The notes under the pieces are model-generated. The model saw only the letters and a list, made by a program, of their open reading frames with translations, was not told the DNA's origin and searched no databases. 64,000 nucleotides of DNA from Candidatus Gastranaerophilales bacterium (GTDB lineage Bacteria; Cyanobacteriota; Vampirovibrionia; Gastranaerophilales; Gastranaerophilaceae), in the NCBI GenBank assembly GCA_944323615.1, contig CALUTG010000002.1, positions 23,341-87,340 on the forward strand, in the 5' to 3' direction. Both the position numbers and the translations under genes were made by a program. Below, piece by piece: positions 61,053 to 64,000 of the stretch (the stretch's first letter is position 1; each line of letters opens with the position of its first letter).

Positions 61053-62573
61053 GTGGAAAGCATCAGAAGTTTTTGTAAAAATTTTCTTAAAAGCAAAGCT
61101 CTTTTTTATATATTTATAACATTATTTTGTATTCTTCTTGCCTGTAAAAGCGGAGAATATGATTTTGATTTGTATGCCAGACTTATTGTAGGAGAACATT
61201 TAGTTGAAGCTAAAGAATTTTTGTATCCAGACGTTCTCTCTTACACCCCAACCCATATATGGTACGACCACGAATGGGGTGCCAGTGTAGTCTTTTACCT
61301 ATTCTTCAAATATTTTGGAGTTCTCGGGTTTGTTATTTTTCAGGCACTTGCACTTTTGGGAACAGCATATTTCGTAATAAAAACTCAGCAGCTCCAAAAA
61401 CATGCATATCCTGCAAGTCTTGCATTTATGGGGTTATTTCTCCTCCTGTTTGCACATTTAAATCCGGCTCTTGTAAGATGCCATATGTTCAGTTTTTTCT
61501 TCTTTAGTATGTTTCTTTACATACTGGAAAAAACAGATAAAGGTAAAGCAAAAAATTTAATCTGGATTATACCACCTATTGTTATACTGTGGAACAATAT
61601 TCACGGAGGTGTTGTATCAGGACTTGGTTTAATTTTTATGTATATGGTCGGAGCAATTCTCTCAAGAAAACCGTGGATAAAATATTTTCTTGTACTTCTA
61701 ATATCAACACCACTGCTGGCAATTAACCCTTATGGATTTGAATATCTGGATTTTCTTATTTCAGCCAATACAAAAAACAGGAAATATATTACGGAGTGGT
61801 GGTCCGTTTTTGTACAAAAACATGTTATTTACTACTATCCGGCATTTTGTGTTACAATTTTTGCCGTCATTATTACTGCACTAAATATTATAAAATCTAA
61901 AAAAATCAATATTACAAAAGGCATAGTCCTAACAGTTACTGCAGCGCTTGGAATTATACATGTCAAACTATTTCCGCTGGCAATAATTGCTATTGCAAGC
62001 TTATGCTACAACGATATAATGAGATTAATCGGTAAGAAACAAATAAAATTCATTGAAAAAGCCGCATATATACTTATTTTCCTATACTTATTTAAGCTTC
62101 CGTATACCCATCCTGCCACAGCACGTGTAACCACAGGGAAATTCCCGGTACTGGAAACAGAATTTATAAGAATTAATAATATCAAAGGAAATATTTTGAC
62201 AGCCTTTGGTTTTGGAAGTTATGTATCATATAAACTTTATCCAGATAATTTAATCTATATGGACGGGAGATATGAGGAAGTTTATTATGATAAAGAATTT
62301 AAGACTCTACTGGATTTTGAGCTTTATAACCAAAATTGGAAAGATATCTACCGGCTCTATCCAACAGATATACTTATGCCGGATAAGACAATTCCGGTAT
62401 ATGACATCCTAAAAAAATCTGATGAATGGACTCTTGTTTTTGAAGGTCCAATATGCGGAGTATTCCTAAAAAAAGAAAATAGTAAAAAAACTTATAAAAT
62501 ACCATCTCAAGAGATTCAGCATTATCAACAAACAGCATTTGAAAATAAGGGAGCATTCAGTAAACGACAGTAG
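61053..62573 (+). CDS. Multi-span membrane protein, GT-C glycosyltransferase-like
   Basis: A 506-residue protein. Starts at a GTG with GGAGGGAG upstream (the frame extends to a TTG at 61038, which lies before that SD). Around ten membrane helices fill residues 15-350. The first outer loop has Asp-Phe-Asp (GEYDFDLYARLIVGEHL) and 'IWYDHEWGASV', the acidic loop placement of GT-C enzymes that use polyprenyl-phosphate sugars. A soluble C-terminal domain (about 380-500: 'FGSYVSYKLYPDNLIYMDGRYEEVYYD') follows. A role in glycan assembly on the outer side of the inner membrane is inferred, not shown. Confidence 0.78.
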   Translation: MESIRSFCKNFLKSKALFYIFITLFCILLACKSGEYDFDLYARLIVGEHLVEAKEFLYPDVLSYTPTHIWYDHEWGASVVFYLFFKYFGVLGFVIFQALALLGTAYFVIKTQQLQKHAYPASLAFMGLFLLLFAHLNPALVRCHMFSFFFFSMFLYILEKTDKGKAKNLIWIIPPIVILWNNIHGGVVSGLGLIFMYMVGAILSRKPWIKYFLVLLISTPLLAINPYGFEYLDFLISANTKNRKYITEWWSVFVQKHVIYYYPAFCVTIFAVIITALNIIKSKKINITKGIVLTVTAALGIIHVKLFPLAIIAIASLCYNDIMRLIGKKQIKFIEKAAYILIFLYLFKLPYTHPATARVTTGKFPVLETEFIRINNIKGNILTAFGFGSYVSYKLYPDNLIYMDGRYEEVYYDKEFKTLLDFELYNQNWKDIYRLYPTDILMPDKTIPVYDILKKSDEWTLVFEGPICGVFLKKENSKKTYKIPSQEIQHYQQTAFENKGAFSKRQ

Positions 62574-62640
62574 GTCATTTGACCCTGATTCGTAAAGTTT
62601 TCTGTTATGATATAATTAAATAAAAACGAGGGCTGTTTAG

Positions 62641-63825
62641 ATGAAGAATCCGTTAAAATATACTTGTTTATTCGGAGGGGGAGCAATAAGAGGATTAGCA
62701 TATATTGGCACAATCCGGGCTCTGGAAGAACTCAATATAGAGTATGACATCATAGGAGGCTCTTCTGTCGGCTCAATATTTGCAGCACTCCTTGCCTGCG
62801 GGTATAAATCTTATGAACTTGAAAATATTTTTATAAAGGTTAACTTTGAACTCTTTAAAGATATTCATCTCGGATTTAATAAACCTTTTGCGCTCAGTAA
62901 AGGAGAAATTTTTGTAGATTGGATAAATGAACTTATATCCAGAAAAGAAGAACAGGTAAAAAAAAGACCTGTGGTTTTCAATGATATAGAGAAAAACCTT
63001 GTTGTTATAACGACTAATCTTAAAACTTTCAGCACACAAGAATTTTCTCAAACCGCCACCCCTGATTTTGAAGTAGCGAAGGCTGTCAGAATATCATCTA
63101 GTATGCCAGGGCTTATGCCTCCATATAAGTATAACGATGCGGATTTGGTAGACGGAGATTTACAAAAAGCATCACCAATGTGGAGACTCACCGACACATT
63201 GAGAAATTCTGAGAGCAGAATTTTGGAATTCAGGCTGGAAGGTGCCTGCAGCGAAAGTGATTCAAACCCTATATCATTTATTAATACTATTTATAGCTGC
63301 GTTACAGATGTCGCAACTGATTTTGTATCAGAAATCTATGGAGCAAATGACCGTTTTGACTGTGTAAGAATCAATACGGGAGATATCTTCTTCGCTGATT
63401 TTAATCTGAATAAAGACGCAAGAAGAAAGCTTATTGAAAGCGGATATAAGCAGACAATGCATTATTTTAAAGAAGTCCTGCCTAAGAAAAAAGAACACTT
63501 AGAAAAAGTATACGCAAAAGCACATAATTATTTAAAACAAGCATTAAAAGGACTTAGAGCAAATAATGTGGAAGAAGTACAGTGGTGGTTCGGGGATTTA
63601 TTTACGCTTCTTTGTGAGAATAAAGAAATTATAGATCCGGTTATTTATAAACAAATATTAGATGCAAAAAATAGTTTAATGAACTCTGTTATAACCGTAT
63701 TATTTTTCCATACCAGATTCCGCAGACCAAAAGATCTGGAATTTATGCTTAAAAACCTCACTGATACGGTAGAAGAGCGGCTTGCGGACATAAGATTATT
63801 CCTCCAGGATTGTAAAGTTTTGTAA
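62641..63825 (+). CDS. Patatin-like phospholipase
   Basis: A 394-residue protein. The patatin domain shows the oxyanion motif GGGAIRG (residues 12-18), the nucleophile GGSSVGS (about 39-45) and the catalytic Asp in LVDGDL (about 180), where DGD replaces the more common DGG. A helical C-terminal region follows. No signal peptide, so cytosolic or peripherally bound. It would deacylate lipids. SD GAGGG before the ATG. The last codons contain an HLR1-like repeat (63811-63826). Confidence 0.9.
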   Translation: MKNPLKYTCLFGGGAIRGLAYIGTIRALEELNIEYDIIGGSSVGSIFAALLACGYKSYELENIFIKVNFELFKDIHLGFNKPFALSKGEIFVDWINELISRKEEQVKKRPVVFNDIEKNLVVITTNLKTFSTQEFSQTATPDFEVAKAVRISSSMPGLMPPYKYNDADLVDGDLQKASPMWRLTDTLRNSESRILEFRLEGACSESDSNPISFINTIYSCVTDVATDFVSEIYGANDRFDCVRINTGDIFFADFNLNKDARRKLIESGYKQTMHYFKEVLPKKKEHLEKVYAKAHNYLKQALKGLRANNVEEVQWWFGDLFTLLCENKEIIDPVIYKQILDAKNSLMNSVITVLFFHTRFRRPKDLEFMLKNLTDTVEERLADIRLFLQDCKVL

Positions 63826-63826
63826 A
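63811..63826 (-). promoter_or_regulatory. HLR1-like direct repeat at the 3' end of the patatin gene
   Basis: On the minus strand TTTACAAA, two bases, TTTACAAT; matches the RpaB HLR1 consensus at every position. It covers the patatin stop codon and lies upstream of a promoter that reads out of the window. Confidence 0.35.
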
Positions 63827-63862
63827 AATTTCCTCAAAATCGGGCATTTTTTGTAATATTTC

Positions 63863-63890
63863 TTAACAAAACACTTGAGAAATATATACT
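63863..63890 (+). promoter_or_regulatory. Promoter reading out of the window
   Basis: TTAACA (63863-63868), 16-base spacer, TATACT (63885-63890). No open frame begins before 64000, so the gene is outside. The remaining 110 bases are AT-rich and hold nothing else I can name. Confidence 0.4.
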
Positions 63891-64000
63891 TTTGATATAT
63901 ATTAAGTATATAAGATTTATTTGTTATGTGTATTCCTAAATAAAATCTTATACAAATGATTAAGAATGCTGTGCGCGTTTCCATGACGACCCTTAATGCC

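Noticed and set aside
1..64000. CRISPR array, insertion sequence, prophage or integrated element
   Set aside because: No regular spaced repeats, no transposase or integrase, no terminal inverted repeats and no abrupt base-composition change were seen on reading either strand.

Overview
The window is an AT-rich chromosomal segment carrying about 57 protein genes, one tRNA and no insertion sequence, prophage or CRISPR array. The gene mix is Gram-negative (lpxI, lpxB, an MCE-domain protein, periplasmic and lipoprotein signal peptides). It also has genes familiar from Firmicutes and Cyanobacteria: RNase Y beside YmdB, SpmA/SpmB, FliW beside CsrA, and a short SSB without an acidic tail. With the many lineage-restricted coiled-coil, TPR and acidic proteins, and several copies of a 10-bp-period direct repeat matching the cyanobacterial HLR1 (RpaB) motif, my best guess is a non-photosynthetic relative of Cyanobacteria (Vampirovibrionia/Melainabacteria, Gastranaerophilales type). 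That assignment is inference; no rRNA gene is present to settle it.

Layout. 1-2.5 kb: a PadR-like regulator (cut by the window edge) downstream of a GAF-GGDEF-HD protein, then tRNA-Arg(CCG). 2.6-8.7 kb: a small heptad-repeat protein, nadC-nadB (NAD synthesis), a TPR membrane protein, a metallopeptidase-like protein, cutA and a GlcD-type FAD oxidase. 8.7-15.1 kb: two consecutive coiled-coil genes (about 590 and 1,514 codons); the second one transcribed appears to be frameshifted at its fourth codon. 15.1-19.7 kb: spmA-spmB, a zinc-ribbon protein, a large unknown membrane protein and a lytic transglycosylase. 19.8-26.4 kb: a three-gene operon of unknown role (single-pass acidic protein, acidic protein with a C-terminal HTH, zinc-ribbon STAND-type ATPase).

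26.5-34.4 kb: an unknown protein, rnpA plus an unknown partner, rny, ymdB, a PHP phosphoesterase, a pseudopilin, a LOG-family hydrolase, a stand-alone LuxR-type HTH, upp and an MCE protein. 34.5-41.4 kb: lpxI-lpxB, ogt, a secreted GH13-like protein, trpS, der and an unknown small protein. 41.5-45.4 kb (minus strand): coiled-coil and TPR proteins, csrA, fliW, a secreted TPR protein and gshB. 45.5-50.8 kb: two metallo-hydrolases, a TPR protein, murA, a small duplicated-motif protein and an anchored amidohydrolase. 50.9-58.1 kb: mfd, a PrsA-like lipoprotein foldase, ssb, and an acid-sugar kinase/PdxA pair. 58.1-63.8 kb: mtnA, a membrane protein, leuC, a GT-C-like membrane protein and a patatin-like lipase.

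How the genes work together. Envelope maintenance is well represented (lipid A, MurA, lytic transglycosylase, MCE, PrsA, patatin). RNA turnover genes cluster (rnpA, rny, ymdB, PHP). fliW-csrA point to a flagellar or secretion post-transcriptional switch. Several start codons lie exactly six bases after a good -10 hexamer, which suggests leaderless mRNAs are common. The most interesting unexplained parts are the giant coiled-coil pair, the 19.8-26.4 kb operon, and the HLR1-like sites.
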